DNA from: Blastocatellia bacterium
Lineage (GTDB): Bacteria > Acidobacteriota > Blastocatellia > HR10 > J050
DNA: 38,566 nucleotides
Reading direction: 5' to 3'
Assembly: GCA_025054955.1 (NCBI GenBank)
Contig: JANWZE010000031.1
Location: forward strand, 1-38,566
The translations under genes were made by a program, and so were the position numbers. Below the pieces are notes generated by a model that saw only the letters and a list, made by a program, of their open reading frames with translations, ran no database searches and had not been told where the DNA came from. This document shows positions 16,115 to 24,972 of this stretch, one piece after another; positions within the stretch are counted from its first letter, which is position 1; each line of letters opens with the position of its first letter.

Positions 16115-17641
16115 TCATTGAATCAACGAACTTAACAGATAGACACCAACCGTAATGGTAATGATGCCGATCACATCAAGGAACACTCCATACCGAACCA
16201 TTCGCGTGATTGGGATATAGCCGGAGCCGTAAGCAATCGCGTTGGGCGGTGTGGAAACGGGCAACATGAATCCCATCGTCGCGCCGAAGGCGGCGCCAAG
16301 CGTCGCCGGCAGCGGATGAAGCTGGGCGCTTTGAGCCGTCGCAATCACAATTGGAATCAGCATGGTGGCCGATGCGGTGTTTGATAGGAATTCGCTCATC
16401 AGCACGCTGACGAGCGTGGCGACGAAAATCATCAGCAGCCCGGCGCCGAGAGGCGAGTCAACCTGCACCAGGCCCTTCAACGCTTCACCAATCTGCTCGG
16501 CCAACCCGGTTTGACGTAACAAGTGGCCCAGCGTGAGCCCGCCGCCAAACAGCAACACCGTGCCCCAATCAATAGCCGCTGCCTCAGACCATCGCATCGC
16601 GCGACGAGTGACGCCGGGCACCTCTGGATCAGCCGGCAGAATGAAGAGCGAGACCGCGCCAATGAGCGAGGCCACGCTTTCCGGCAACACCTCTTGCAAC
16701 GCACGTGACCAGGGATGATCCGGGCCAAGGAAAATTCCTATGGCGCCGGGAAGTATCCAGAGCGTGACCGTCAGCGTAAAAGCAATGGCGACGCTTCGCT
16801 GCGCCCGAGTCAGCGAGCCACGCGCGGGCGCATTGACTAACGAAAGCTCATTGACCGACGCCGGTGATGACCACGCCAACAAGAGAGCGATGAGCCCGAA
16901 GATCAGCAACGTAATCGGCAACGCAACCAACATCCAGCCAAAGAATGAGATGCTGTAGGGCGTCAGTTGCCGGAGAAAACCCATCGTCAGCACATTCGGC
17001 GGCGTTCCCACTGGCGTTGCAATGCCACCAACCGATGCCGCATAAGCGATGATGAGCATCAACGCGGCGGCATAGCGGCGGTCCTGCGGCAGCAGCTCTC
17101 CATTAACTGTAGGCAATCGGCCAATAATCGAAAGACCAATGGGCAGCATCATGGCAGCCGTCGCCGTGTTACTGATCCACATCGAAATAAAAAACGTCAA
17201 CGCGCCCATCGCCCACAACACACGCGCCGGACGAGCGCCAATCCAGGGCAGATTGATCACATACTCGGCTAGCCGCCGATCCAAGTGATGAACAAAAATT
17301 GCCCGCGCGAGAATAAACGATCCGATGAACAGAAAGATGACCGGATCAGCAAATGTGGGAAAGACCTCCTGCGCTTTTGCCACCCGCAACACAACGCAAG
17401 CCGTGGCCGCCAGCAACGCGGTGACAGGCAAGGGGAGACTTTCAGTCATCCATAGCACCGCGGTGGCCGCTGCAATGGCGGCCAGACGATGCGCCTGCGG
17501 CGTGAGCGACGGCATGGGATACAGCAGCAAGCCAATAAACACCAAAGGGGCCAGCACAAACCCCGACTGTCGCCGCAACCGGTCAAAGCGCCACTCGGCG
17601 ATGGTCAGGCCATTATCCCGTGTCGGTTGAGAGCGCGTCAT
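16115..17641 (-). CDS. DASS-family sodium/anion (dicarboxylate or sulfate) symporter
   Basis: This 508-residue inner-membrane protein has about twelve spans. The two Ser-Asn-Thr motifs that bind sodium and substrate are both present: SNTATAAMMLPI in the first half and SNTASATMLIPI in the second. Each is followed by a GTPPN/STPPN loop (VGTPPNVLTM, VSTPPNAIAY), the classical SLC13/DASS inverted-repeat arrangement. Family members take up succinate, citrate or sulfate with Na+. The first 30 residues are cytoplasmic and basic. No clear ribosome site precedes the ATG at 17641. It is not overlapped by neighbours and is probably monocistronic. Confidence 0.9.
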   Translation of the reverse strand: MTRSQPTRDNGLTIAEWRFDRLRRQSGFVLAPLVFIGLLLYPMPSLTPQAHRLAAIAAATAVLWMTESLPLPVTALLAATACVVLRVAKAQEVFPTFADPVIFLFIGSFILARAIFVHHLDRRLAEYVINLPWIGARPARVLWAMGALTFFISMWISNTATAAMMLPIGLSIIGRLPTVNGELLPQDRRYAAALMLIIAYAASVGGIATPVGTPPNVLTMGFLRQLTPYSISFFGWMLVALPITLLIFGLIALLLAWSSPASVNELSLVNAPARGSLTRAQRSVAIAFTLTVTLWILPGAIGIFLGPDHPWSRALQEVLPESVASLIGAVSLFILPADPEVPGVTRRAMRWSEAAAIDWGTVLLFGGGLTLGHLLRQTGLAEQIGEALKGLVQVDSPLGAGLLMIFVATLVSVLMSEFLSNTASATMLIPIVIATAQSAQLHPLPATLGAAFGATMGFMLPVSTPPNAIAYGSGYIPITRMVRYGVFLDVIGIITITVGVYLLSSLIQ

Positions 17642-17716
17642 TCGTCACTCGTTGTTCACCATCAGTCATTGCCAGCACAAAATTACAATTGACCTATGAG
17701 ACGTGACAAATGATCG

Positions 17717-18499
17717 CTACCGGACAACACCTTCCAATGGGCTACTGGCCGTGGCATAAAGTTTCTTAGGAATTCGCCCAGCCAGATAGGCCTGCCGCCC
17801 GGCGATAATCGCGTGCTTCATGGCCTCAGCCATCAACGGCGGATTCTTGGCTTGAGCAATCGCCGTGTTCATCAGCACGCCGTCGTAACCAAGCTCCATT
17901 GCGATGGTCGCATCCGAAGCTGTGCCGACGCCGGCGTCCACGATCAACGGCACCTCCGTGACCATCTCACGCAAGATACGCAGGGTGGAAAAATTTTGAA
18001 TGCCCAGTCCCGACCCAATCGGCGCCGCCAACGGCATGACCGCAGCAACGCCGACATCAACAAGCTTTTTGGCAATGATCAAATCATCGGTAACGTAGGG
18101 CATGACAATGAACCCTTCTTTAACTAAGCGAGCCGCTGCCTCCAACGTCGCTTGATTGTCGGGAAACAGCGTTTGTTCGTCGCCAATGACCTCCAACTTG
18201 ATAAACGGCGTCTGAAGCGCTTCGCGGGCCAGATGCGCTGTGCGAATCGCTTCGTCAGCAGTGTAACAACCTGCCGTATTGGGTAGGAGCTTGAATTTGG
18301 TCAGGTCTATGTAATTCAACAGCGAGTCCTCACGACGATCCAGGTTGATGCGCCGGACCGCAACTGTGACAAGCTCAGCCCCGCTGCGCTCGTGCGCTTG
18401 CTGCATGATCTGCGGAGAAGTATATTTGCCTGTGCCAATGATCAGCCGGGAGCGGAACGTGTGCCCGGCAATGATGAGAGAATCATCTCGTGTCTCCAT
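17717..18499 (-). CDS. thiG: Thiazole synthase ThiG
   Basis: ThiG condenses 1-deoxyxylulose 5-phosphate, dehydroglycine and ThiS thiocarboxylate to the thiazole phosphate of thiamine. The TIM-barrel protein has the family segments [33 protein letters not shown] and FIKLEVIGD (the Schiff-base lysine). Also present are [13 protein letters not shown], the phosphate-binding [11 protein letters not shown] and [10 protein letters not shown] chose the ATG at 18499 (METRDD), 260 residues; a TTG at 18511 close to AAAGGAA is an alternative start. No thiS, thiF, thiH or thiO lies in this window, so partners must be elsewhere. No TPP riboswitch is visible upstream (18500-18739). Confidence 0.95.
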   Translation of the reverse strand: METRDDSLIIAGHTFRSRLIIGTGKYTSPQIMQQAHERSGAELVTVAVRRINLDRREDSLLNYIDLTKFKLLPNTAGCYTADEAIRTAHLAREALQTPFIKLEVIGDEQTLFPDNQATLEAAARLVKEGFIVMPYVTDDLIIAKKLVDVGVAAVMPLAAPIGSGLGIQNFSTLRILREMVTEVPLIVDAGVGTASDATIAMELGYDGVLMNTAIAQAKNPPLMAEAMKHAIIAGRQAYLAGRIPKKLYATASSPLEGVVR

Positions 18500-18739
18500 A
18501 ATAGCCTGCAATTCCTTTGTTGAGGATGATAGATGTTCATTCTACCGGCCTGAACTGCGTTTGGCAAAACATCAGGCCACGTCACCTGAAAAACCTAACG
18601 CCATACCTGCAAGAGACGCCTCAGAGAGCATCGAGCAATACCGACTGTTGAAATCATGCGCCGACCTGCTCACACCACTTCGAGTGCGAGATTCTGTCCT
18701 TCGTTGAGCTGCAATCAGGCGCCACCTGCTCCGACCAGC

Positions 18740-19207
18740 TCACTGCGAATTGGCACGCTTTTGACGAAAAAAGGACTGAATGATCTCACGGCACTCTTGC
18801 TCAAGCACGCCGCCTTGAACCTGAACCTGATGATTCAGCCGTGGATCCGTGCAAATACCAAACACCGATTCAACCGCGCCCGCTTTTTCGTCTTTCGCTC
18901 CATACACCAATCGTTTGATCCGGGCATTGACTAACGCTCCGGCGCACATGGCACACGGCTCAATCGTTACATAGAGCGTGGCATCAACGAGCCGATAGTT
19001 CTCAATCGTTTGAGCGGCATCCCGAAGCGCGACAATTTCGGCATGCGCCGTCGGATCATGATCCGTAATGACGCGATTGTGTCCCCGCCCGATAATGCGC
19101 TCTTCAAGGACAACAACCGCCCCAATAGGCACTTCGTCCCGCTTGAGGGCATCCTCTGCCTCGTCCAGGGCAAATTGCATCCACACGTGATCAAGCGGCA
19201 CACTCAT
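18740..19207 (-). CDS. tadA: tRNA-specific adenosine deaminase TadA
   Basis: TadA converts A34 of tRNA-Arg(ACG) to inosine. The zinc-binding deaminase motif is complete: HAE at residues 55-57 (zinc ligand His55, catalytic Glu57) and PCAMC at 84-88. The usual [14 protein letters not shown] context and a late [13 protein letters not shown] helix are also present. The length, 155 residues, is standard. The ATG at 19207 lies 17 bp inside the end of the MFS gene, indicating coupled transcription with the genes upstream. Guanine deaminase is a relative, but the tRNA-deaminase signature fits better. Confidence 0.95.
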   Translation of the reverse strand: MSVPLDHVWMQFALDEAEDALKRDEVPIGAVVVLEERIIGRGHNRVITDHDPTAHAEIVALRDAAQTIENYRLVDATLYVTIEPCAMCAGALVNARIKRLVYGAKDEKAGAVESVFGICTDPRLNHQVQVQGGVLEQECREIIQSFFRQKRANSQ

Positions 19208-20429
19208 CAGTCGCTTGCATCCTCCTGGTTAGCAGTATCAACACCACACAGGCAGCCAGCGCTAGCCCAGCTCCAAAAAGAAACGCCCCTCGAAAACCAA
19301 TCGTCTGCCACATGCCGCCAAATACTACACTGGCCGGCAAGGCAGCAACCCCAATGACAAAATTATATAAGCCAAACGCCGTTCCTCGTTCCTCTGGCTT
19401 CACGACATCAGCCACAAACGCGCGCTCGACGCCTTCCGTAAGCCCAAAGTACAAGCCATAAACAGCAAACAATGCCCATGCCTGCCACGCCGCCCACGAA
19501 TAAGCGAAGCCAATGTACACCAAGGCGTAAATCATCCACCCCATCAGAATTGTCGAGCGGCGGCCAATGCGATCTGACAATACCCCACCCGGAATCGAGA
19601 GTAACGACTTGCTCAAGTGGAGCACGATCCAAATGATAGGAATGAGCTCCAACCTCACACCAAGCTCTCTTGCTCGTAAAATCAAGAACGCATCACTGGA
19701 ATTTCCTAAGGCAAACAACCCGACAGCTAACAATAACCCTTTCAACCGCCCATCTACAGTCCGCCAACAATGTGTCAGTGACTGCGCTGGCCATGTTTGT
19801 GCTTGAGGCTGTTTCCAGGCTGGCTCTTTGACAAATATCCAAACTGTGATGACACACAACGCCGCCGGCACCGCTGCCCAGGCGAACATTGCCCGATACC
19901 CTACCTCGAATGTGGCCAACAAAAATGCCGCCAACAACGGCCCGGCTACAGCGCCGGCATGATCCATCATGCGATGATAGCCATAGGCCAATCCACGATC
20001 AGACGCCTCCGTATAGTCTGCAACCAATGCATCGCGCGGCGCTCCTCTAATGCCTTTGCCGATACGATCCGCGAAGCGAAGTCCTAAAACTTGCCAGCCG
20101 GTCACAGCCACAGCCAGCAGCGGTCGAGAAACCGCAGCCAGCAAATAACCGATCAAAACCAGTTGCTTTCGCCTGCGCCAGCGATCCGAAATCCACCCGG
20201 AAATGAGCTTAACCAAACTGGCCGTGCTCTCAGCAATGCCTTCAATAACACCAACCCACCAGATGCTGATACCTAATCCGCTTGTCAGGAAGACAGGCAA
20301 CAACGGATAAATCATCTCGCTGCTGGCATCGTTGAGAAAACTGGCCCAGCCAGCAGCAATCACCGTCGGGTGGAGTCGGCGACCAGGCAGAGCTTTGTCG
20401 AACGGTTGGCGGTAGTTTTCTTCATTCAC
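19191..20429 (-). CDS. Major facilitator superfamily transporter
   Basis: This is a 12-span MFS protein of about 412 residues. The first loop motif is [20 protein letters not shown] (the MFS motif A, between spans 2 and 3), and a second copy in the other half is [39 protein letters not shown] is a strong signature of a group annotated as MFS transporters near metal and drug resistance loci. The substrate is unknown. The start is uncertain: a GTG at 20429 overlaps the rhodanese gene by 8 bp, whereas the longest frame reaches 20537 within that gene and has a basic, poorly conserved extension. It overlaps tadA at its 3' end. Confidence 0.85.
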   Translation of the reverse strand: MNEENYRQPFDKALPGRRLHPTVIAAGWASFLNDASSEMIYPLLPVFLTSGLGISIWWVGVIEGIAESTASLVKLISGWISDRWRRRKQLVLIGYLLAAVSRPLLAVAVTGWQVLGLRFADRIGKGIRGAPRDALVADYTEASDRGLAYGYHRMMDHAGAVAGPLLAAFLLATFEVGYRAMFAWAAVPAALCVITVWIFVKEPAWKQPQAQTWPAQSLTHCWRTVDGRLKGLLLAVGLFALGNSSDAFLILRARELGVRLELIPIIWIVLHLSKSLLSIPGGVLSDRIGRRSTILMGWMIYALVYIGFAYSWAAWQAWALFAVYGLYFGLTEGVERAFVADVVKPEERGTAFGLYNFVIGVAALPASVVFGGMWQTIGFRGAFLFGAGLALAACVVLILLTRRMQATDECAA

Positions 20430-21339
20430 GCTCGGGAAGGGTGTTCGGTTGCGGAGTGGCCGTCTCAACCAACGTGTCATCACGATTGCCCCATTCCTGC
20501 CACGAGCCGTAATAAGCGCGACTCCTCTGAAAACCAATCAATCGCAAAACAAACAATGTGTGCGACGCACGACCGCCGCTCTGACAATAGGTAACAATTT
20601 CTTTGTCAGGCTTGAGGCCCGCCTGCCGGTATAAACGCCACAATTGATCGGCTGACTTAAACGTCCCATCATCTGCGAGATTATTCTTCCATTCAATATT
20701 CACCGCGCCGGGGATATGCCCACCGCGCTGGTTTCTCTGCTTGTCTTTGCCAGTATACTCATCCGGCGACCGCGCATCAACAATCATAACATTCGGGTTG
20801 TGCAAACTCGTTTTCACTTGCTCTAAAGTACAAACCGTTTGGCGGTTGGGCCTGACTGTGAATGCCGTTTTGGCGACCATCGGCGTTTCTGTCGTCACAG
20901 GCCGCTTTTCCTTGATCCACTTGTTCCACCCGCCATTGAGGAGACTCACCTTGCGGTGCCCGTAATAATCCAACACAAACCAAAGTCGCACGCCAACGAC
21001 GCCGCCGCGGTCATCGTAGATCACCACGCGGGTCTTTGGAGAAATGCCTAACTGCCCCATCATCACCACGAAATCTTCAGGCAGCGGAATGTATTCAGTC
21101 TCACTATCCGTAGTGCGGAGCTTGGCCGTATCAAAATGCACGGCACCAGGAATATGCCCGCTGGCATACGCCTCAACAGAGCGAGTATCAACAATTCGAA
21201 TGCGTGGATTGTCCAGATGACGAGCCAGCCAGTCTGTTTCCACAAGCATATCAGGCTGAGCATAGCGGTTGCGAGTCGCGGCATGGCTCATGCCCAGCAA
21301 CATCATCAAGGATACCAGAACGAGCAATCCCTTTCTCAT
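20422..21339 (-). CDS. Exported tandem-rhodanese sulfurtransferase
   Basis: This enzyme moves a sulfane sulfur from thiosulfate or 3-mercaptopyruvate to a thiol acceptor. The 305-residue product has a signal peptide (KGLLVLVSLMMLLGMSHA) and so probably acts in the periplasm, unlike the usual cytoplasmic SseA. The N-terminal rhodanese domain (VDTRSVEAYASGHIPGAVHF) has Asp110 in the active-loop position (YDDRGG) and is inactive. The C-terminal domain carries the catalytic Cys252 in YCQSGGRAS. The ATG at 21339 is chosen because it precedes the signal peptide and has AGCAGGTG upstream; an earlier GTG at 21384 lies in a hairpin. It follows atpE by 80 bp. Confidence 0.92.
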   Translation of the reverse strand: MRKGLLVLVSLMMLLGMSHAATRNRYAQPDMLVETDWLARHLDNPRIRIVDTRSVEAYASGHIPGAVHFDTAKLRTTDSETEYIPLPEDFVVMMGQLGISPKTRVVIYDDRGGVVGVRLWFVLDYYGHRKVSLLNGGWNKWIKEKRPVTTETPMVAKTAFTVRPNRQTVCTLEQVKTSLHNPNVMIVDARSPDEYTGKDKQRNQRGGHIPGAVNIEWKNNLADDGTFKSADQLWRLYRQAGLKPDKEIVTYCQSGGRASHTLFVLRLIGFQRSRAYYGSWQEWGNRDDTLVETATPQPNTLPERE

Positions 21340-21359
21340 TTTGCAACACCTGCTGAGAC

Positions 21360-21393
21360 CACAGGAGAGGACTGTCCGAGTCACTCTCCTGTG
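21360..21393 (-). terminator. Strong stem-loop between atpE and the rhodanese gene
   Basis: CACAGGAGAGGACT (21360-21373) pairs with AGTC plus CTCTCCTGTG (21379-21393), with one bulged base and a five-base loop, giving about 14 bp of stem. It lies between the atpE stop and the rhodanese ATG. The minus-strand transcript has no U-run after it, so it may be a processing or attenuation structure at the end of the ATP-synthase transcript rather than a full terminator. Confidence 0.6.
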
Positions 21394-21418
21394 TCACCCT
21401 CTCTGCCGCTCAACCTAC

Positions 21419-21754
21419 TTATAGAGTGAGCGTAGGAATTTTCAGAAAGATCATCGCGAACGTAAACAACACCAACGTTTCGATGAGCACCAACCCGATC
21501 AGCATCAACGTCTGAATACGCGCGGCAGCGCCAGGATTACGCGCCGCTCCTTCACAGGCCGCGCTGATCGCTCGTGAGTCAGCCAAGGCTGCCAGGCCAG
21601 CCGCAATGGCCATGCCTAGCGCAATGGCGATGGCCATCCATGATTTGTCGGTCATGCCACCGCTATGCGATGCTTGCCCCTGTGCAAAAACGGGCACCGA
21701 GAATGCTAAAAACGTCCCCATCGAAAGAACAACAGAACGTAGCTTGGTCCGCAT
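21419..21754 (-). CDS. atpE: F0F1 ATP synthase subunit c, with signal-peptide-like extension
   Basis: This is the ion-carrying ring subunit of F0. At 111 residues it is longer than the 75-90 usual. The first 25 residues (SVVLSMGTFLAFSVPVFAQ) form a signal-like segment with an Ala-x-Ala-type cleavage site. The two membrane hairpin spans are linked by the polar loop ACEGAARNPGAAARI. Glu92 in LVLIETLVLF is the ion-binding carboxylate. The first span has GMAIAAGLAAL in place of a regular GxGxG ladder. It also lacks the Gln typical of Na+-binding c subunits, so proton coupling is more likely (inference). It follows atpB after a 257-bp gap. Confidence 0.92.
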   Translation of the reverse strand: MRTKLRSVVLSMGTFLAFSVPVFAQGQASHSGGMTDKSWMAIAIALGMAIAAGLAALADSRAISAACEGAARNPGAAARIQTLMLIGLVLIETLVLFTFAMIFLKIPTLTL

Positions 21755-22011
21755 GCTTATCTCCTATGCTTAGAGTGTGCAAAGGAACTGAATGCTTGAC
21801 CACGTTCCCACCCTCGCCGACTGCTTGGCGAGAATATAAGTCCTTCGCTGCCAGGTATACTCTTGTCTCCCTCTTACAACAAAAGCTCCATACAACAGCG
21901 AACTGATTATCTTGCGGAGCGTCCAAGTCATCGGTTCCTCTGCTCTAGGTCTGAAGCCTAGAGCCAAAGGCATGCTCATAAGCACGCCCTTCGCTCTCCG
22001 CTTCAATCCAT
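21755..22011 (-). other. atpB-atpE intergenic region with stem-loop
   Basis: This 257-bp gap inside the F0 cluster contains GCTCTAGG (21942-21949) and its exact complement CCTAGAGC (21957-21964) around a seven-base loop. A short frame here (21770-22015) looks spurious. The gap might give atpE its own promoter or an RNA processing site that raises the level of subunit c, needed in 8-15 copies; this is an inference. Confidence 0.5.
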
Positions 22012-22896
22012 TCATGCTTGCGCAGGCACACCATGCGCTTCCTCCCGCGTAATACTCACTTCATGCGCCTCATGATGATGAGTCACCTCACTCACATAAA
22101 GAATCGAGAGCATCGTGAAGATGAACGCTTGCATCAGCGCGACAAACAATGCCAACGGCATTAACATGATCGGCAATACCCAGGCAAAGATTTGAGCAAA
22201 TGCTCCCGCTAGCGTTTCATCACCAAATATATTCCACAGCAACCGCATGGATAACGAAACAATACGAGCCAAATTGGAAATAATCTCTACCGGGAAAAAC
22301 AATACCGCCATGGCTGCACTCGGCCCGGCGAAATGCTTGAGATAACCGAAGAGTCCGTTTTCTTTAATGCCAACATAGTTGTAATAAAGAAACGACATCA
22401 CAGCCAACGCCAGCGTCACATTGAAATTCGCCGTCGGAGGTTGAAGAAATGGAATCAGCCCCATCAAATTGCAGACTCCGATCAACACAGCAAACGTGCC
22501 AATCACGGGAAAATATTTCATTCCATGCGGCCCGATATTTTCCCTAATTAAACTGCGAATCCCGTCAATCAATAATTCAAACACTTGCTGCCGATTAGTG
22601 GGCCGTTCAACCGAAAGCTTGCCTCGTAACCAATACAAAACTACCGTCGAAATCAAGACGGCGATGAAGAACATTACCATGTGGTTCGGAATCGGCATAT
22701 TGGCGTCACCGTGCCACTCCGCGCCAAATAATCCATACAATGACGGCATGATCGCTTTCTGAAGCTGATACACCGCCGGACCAAGCAGATGGTTAACCCA
22801 CTCAGTAATGATCGAAACATGGTGTCCACTTGAGTCGCTATGCCCAGCAGCATGCTCTGCGGCCTGTGGCGCCAAACTCATCATGATCCCAATCAT
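22012..22896 (-). CDS. atpB: F0F1 ATP synthase subunit a
   Basis: Subunit a forms the half-channels next to the c-ring. The 294-residue protein has about six spans. The essential arginine is Arg218 in SLSMRLLWNIFGDE, and the last span contains the conserved QAFIFTMLSILY. The long His-rich N-terminus (AAEHAAGHSDSSGHH) and His-rich C-terminus (THHHEAHEVS) are unusual but known in some lineages. The ATG at 22896 overlaps the atpI-like stop by four bases (ATGA). Confidence 0.96.
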   Translation of the reverse strand: MIGIMMSLAPQAAEHAAGHSDSSGHHVSIITEWVNHLLGPAVYQLQKAIMPSLYGLFGAEWHGDANMPIPNHMVMFFIAVLISTVVLYWLRGKLSVERPTNRQQVFELLIDGIRSLIRENIGPHGMKYFPVIGTFAVLIGVCNLMGLIPFLQPPTANFNVTLALAVMSFLYYNYVGIKENGLFGYLKHFAGPSAAMAVLFFPVEIISNLARIVSLSMRLLWNIFGDETLAGAFAQIFAWVLPIMLMPLALFVALMQAFIFTMLSILYVSEVTHHHEAHEVSITREEAHGVPAQA

Positions 22897-23321
22897 TTTA
22901 TCCCCTCCTCGCTACGTCCCATCATCAGCCAAATTTGGTACACCGCTTCCATCATCAAGGCAATAACACAACAACAAAAGCCAATAACCAACCATAACAA
23001 ATCAAACCAGCCACTCCACAAAGCCAATCCTATAGCTGAACCAACCACCACATACCGCAATACGAATTTTGCCGCTGTCCAGCGAGGAACACGGTTAATC
23101 TGAGCAGCCGTCGGGATGATTACACTCAAACTCGAAGAAAGCCAGCGGTAATTGAGCAAACCTAGTCCTCCTCCAAGCAGCGTCCCGAAAATGGCTCTTG
23201 AATCCCCCACAACGAGCGACGTTATGATCATCCCAGCGAATACGAGATACGTGTTCACTTCTAGCCGTCGGCGAGTCGGTACAATATCGCTATCGTAGCT
23301 AGACACCTTGTTCAAATCCAT
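22893..23321 (-). CDS. atpI: AtpI-like membrane protein (ATP synthase I)
   Basis: This 142-residue small membrane protein has about four spans and sits directly upstream of atpB, overlapping it by four bases. The pattern (VFAGMIITSLVVG, GTLLGGGLGLLNYRWLSSSL, VLRYVVVGSAIGLALW) matches the ATP synthase I family (UncI), which helps c-ring assembly or Mg2+ uptake. Family assignment rests on topology and position rather than a catalytic motif. Confidence 0.75.
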   Translation of the reverse strand: MDLNKVSSYDSDIVPTRRRLEVNTYLVFAGMIITSLVVGDSRAIFGTLLGGGLGLLNYRWLSSSLSVIIPTAAQINRVPRWTAAKFVLRYVVVGSAIGLALWSGWFDLLWLVIGFCCCVIALMMEAVYQIWLMMGRSEEGIK

Positions 23322-23477
23322 ACGAAGATCAGTAGAAAGGCCGGTATCATATCGCCGGACTTTGCATTTTGTCTAGAGTCAAGAAGGTTAGAAGACTGAC
23401 GCCTCCAGCGGCCAAATTTCAGACCGGCACAACCACTGAATCTCTCAACGCTACAAATGCCCGCGCGAGCTTGTTCG

Positions 23478-23507
23478 TTGACTTAGACAAATGGCAAGGT
23501 TTAGAAT
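23478..23507 (+). promoter_or_regulatory. Candidate promoter of tatA
   Basis: TTGACT (23478-23483) and TAGAAT (23502-23507) are separated by 18 bases, with the predicted start point some 35 bases before the tatA ATG. Both hexamers match the sigma-70 consensus at five of six positions. Confidence 0.5.
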
Positions 23508-23550
23508 TGAGCGTAGTTTTAGGTTCATATTAACTGAGAGGTAACTGAGT

Positions 23551-23760
23551 ATGTTTGGAAGCTTAGGGATGACTGAACTAATCATCATCTTGTTGATCAT
23601 TCTCCTGCTGTTTGGTGCGCGACGATTGCCTGAATTAGCTAGAGGACTGGGAGAAAGCATCCGTGCTTTCAAGAAAGGAGTGGCTGAACCCCAATTAGAA
23701 GACAAACAACAATCATCAAACACACATGAAACTGAGCGCCTACCCGAAAAATTAGGCTGA
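23551..23760 (+). CDS. tatA: Twin-arginine translocase subunit TatA/TatE
   Basis: TatA oligomers form the pore of the Tat pathway for folded proteins. The 69-residue sequence starts with [20 protein letters not shown], the single span with its preceding Gly and Glu. Then come the hallmark [23 protein letters not shown] amphipathic helix and a polar acidic tail. The ribosome site GAGAGG precedes the ATG. It is convergent with dnaN and divergent from the ATP synthase genes. tatB and tatC are not in this window. Confidence 0.94.
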   Translation: MFGSLGMTELIIILLIILLLFGARRLPELARGLGESIRAFKKGVAEPQLEDKQQSSNTHETERLPEKLG

Positions 23761-23838
23761 GAAGATATTTTGCCCGTTTCAGATGTGCATCCCACAATGC
23801 GAATGTTCCATAAATCAGCCGGCCTTTCGTGCGTGACG

Positions 23839-24951
23839 CTACACTCTCATCGGCATAACAACATATCTATACCCCTCTTGCTCAGTGGCCGGCCGGATCA
23901 ATGCTGGACTTGTGTTGCTCATCAATTCAATCCGCACATCAGCAGCGTCAACAACGTTGAAAAAGTCTAGTAAGTAACGACTGTTGAAACTGATCTCAAA
24001 CGGGTCACCTTCGTAATCGGCCAGCAAATCCTCAACTGCCTCTTCATCACTTACGCTGCCTCGAGACGTTAACTCAATGCGCCCAGACTGAAACTCCAAC
24101 TTCACAGCATGACTGCGCTCATCGCTTACCAGTGAGACGCGCCGCAGCGCCGCTGCTATCGCTTCACTACTGACTTGAGCAATCCGATCATTGTCCTTGG
24201 GCAAAACCATCTCATAGTTTGGAAATTGACCGGTCAACAGGCGAGCCGCCAACTCCCGATGACCAACGCGAAAATAGACGTGATTTTCATCCACGCTGAT
24301 GTCAACAAACTCATCGGGGTTCGCAATCAGCTTGCTGCACTCATGAAGCGCCTTCTTGGGAATCAATACCTTCAGACCTTCTTCCCATAGCGACGTCTCA
24401 ATTTGCTTATCAACAATCGCCAACCGATGCCCATCAGTCGCAACCATTCTCAAAACGTTATCGGAGAGCGCCTCCAGTTGAATGCCCGACAGCGCATACC
24501 GCGATTCTTCCTGCGTGGTTGCAAATATGGTTCGCGCAATGCAGGCTTTGAATGTACCACCTGGTATACTCAACCGTGCCGACGGAAATTTGGGAATCTG
24601 GGGAAAATTTTCCTTTCCCAAACCGGCTATTTTGAAGCGCACCCGCTCGCATTGCAAACTAACACGGTTATTTTCATCGCCCTTGAGGTGAATCTCCGCC
24701 TCGGGTAGACTGCGGACAATCTCAAATAGTTTCCTTGCATCAATGGCCACACCACCCGAAGAGTCCACTACAGCAGGGCATTGGGTTTGCAAACTAACGT
24801 CCAAGTCGGTTCCATGAATGATAATGCCAGCCTCGGACGATTCAATGAGGATATTGGAAAGAATTGGAATTGTCGCTCTTTTCTCTACGACCGATTGCAC
24901 AAGTCCCAATTCTTGCTGAAAATCGGATTTTTTGACTTTGATTTGTAACAT
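23839..24951 (-). CDS. dnaN: DNA polymerase III beta subunit (sliding clamp)
   Basis: The clamp tethers polymerase III to DNA. The protein (370 residues from the ATG at 24951) has the three-fold repeated clamp architecture. It begins MLQIKVKKSDFQQELGLVQS, contains the family segment LSGIQLEALSDNVLRMVATDGHRLA, and ends YRYVVMPMRV, the conserved C-terminus. The ATG at 24951 follows GGGAG; a longer frame beginning with GTG at 24972 is less likely. It lies immediately beyond the oriC on the side away from dnaA. Confidence 0.97.
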   Translation of the reverse strand: MLQIKVKKSDFQQELGLVQSVVEKRATIPILSNILIESSEAGIIIHGTDLDVSLQTQCPAVVDSSGGVAIDARKLFEIVRSLPEAEIHLKGDENNRVSLQCERVRFKIAGLGKENFPQIPKFPSARLSIPGGTFKACIARTIFATTQEESRYALSGIQLEALSDNVLRMVATDGHRLAIVDKQIETSLWEEGLKVLIPKKALHECSKLIANPDEFVDISVDENHVYFRVGHRELAARLLTGQFPNYEMVLPKDNDRIAQVSSEAIAAALRRVSLVSDERSHAVKLEFQSGRIELTSRGSVSDEEAVEDLLADYEGDPFEISFNSRYLLDFFNVVDAADVRIELMSNTSPALIRPATEQEGYRYVVMPMRV

Positions 24952-24972
24952 TGATGTGAGTCTCCCTTTCAC

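Noticed and set aside
18512-18739. Possible TPP riboswitch or tRNA upstream of thiG
   Set aside because: The conserved CUGAGA and ACCUGA elements of the TPP riboswitch are absent from the minus strand, and no tRNA-like cloverleaf is seen. Only a 7-bp inverted repeat (GGCCTGA at 18547-18553 and TCAGGCC at 18572-18578) with a long loop remains.
21755-22015. Short frames in the atpB-atpE gap
   Set aside because: No ribosome site, composition unlike the neighbours, and no recognisable motif; they overlap the hairpin.
23451-23795. Minus-strand frame opposite tatA
   Set aside because: It is the antisense shadow of tatA, which has clear TatA motifs and a ribosome site.
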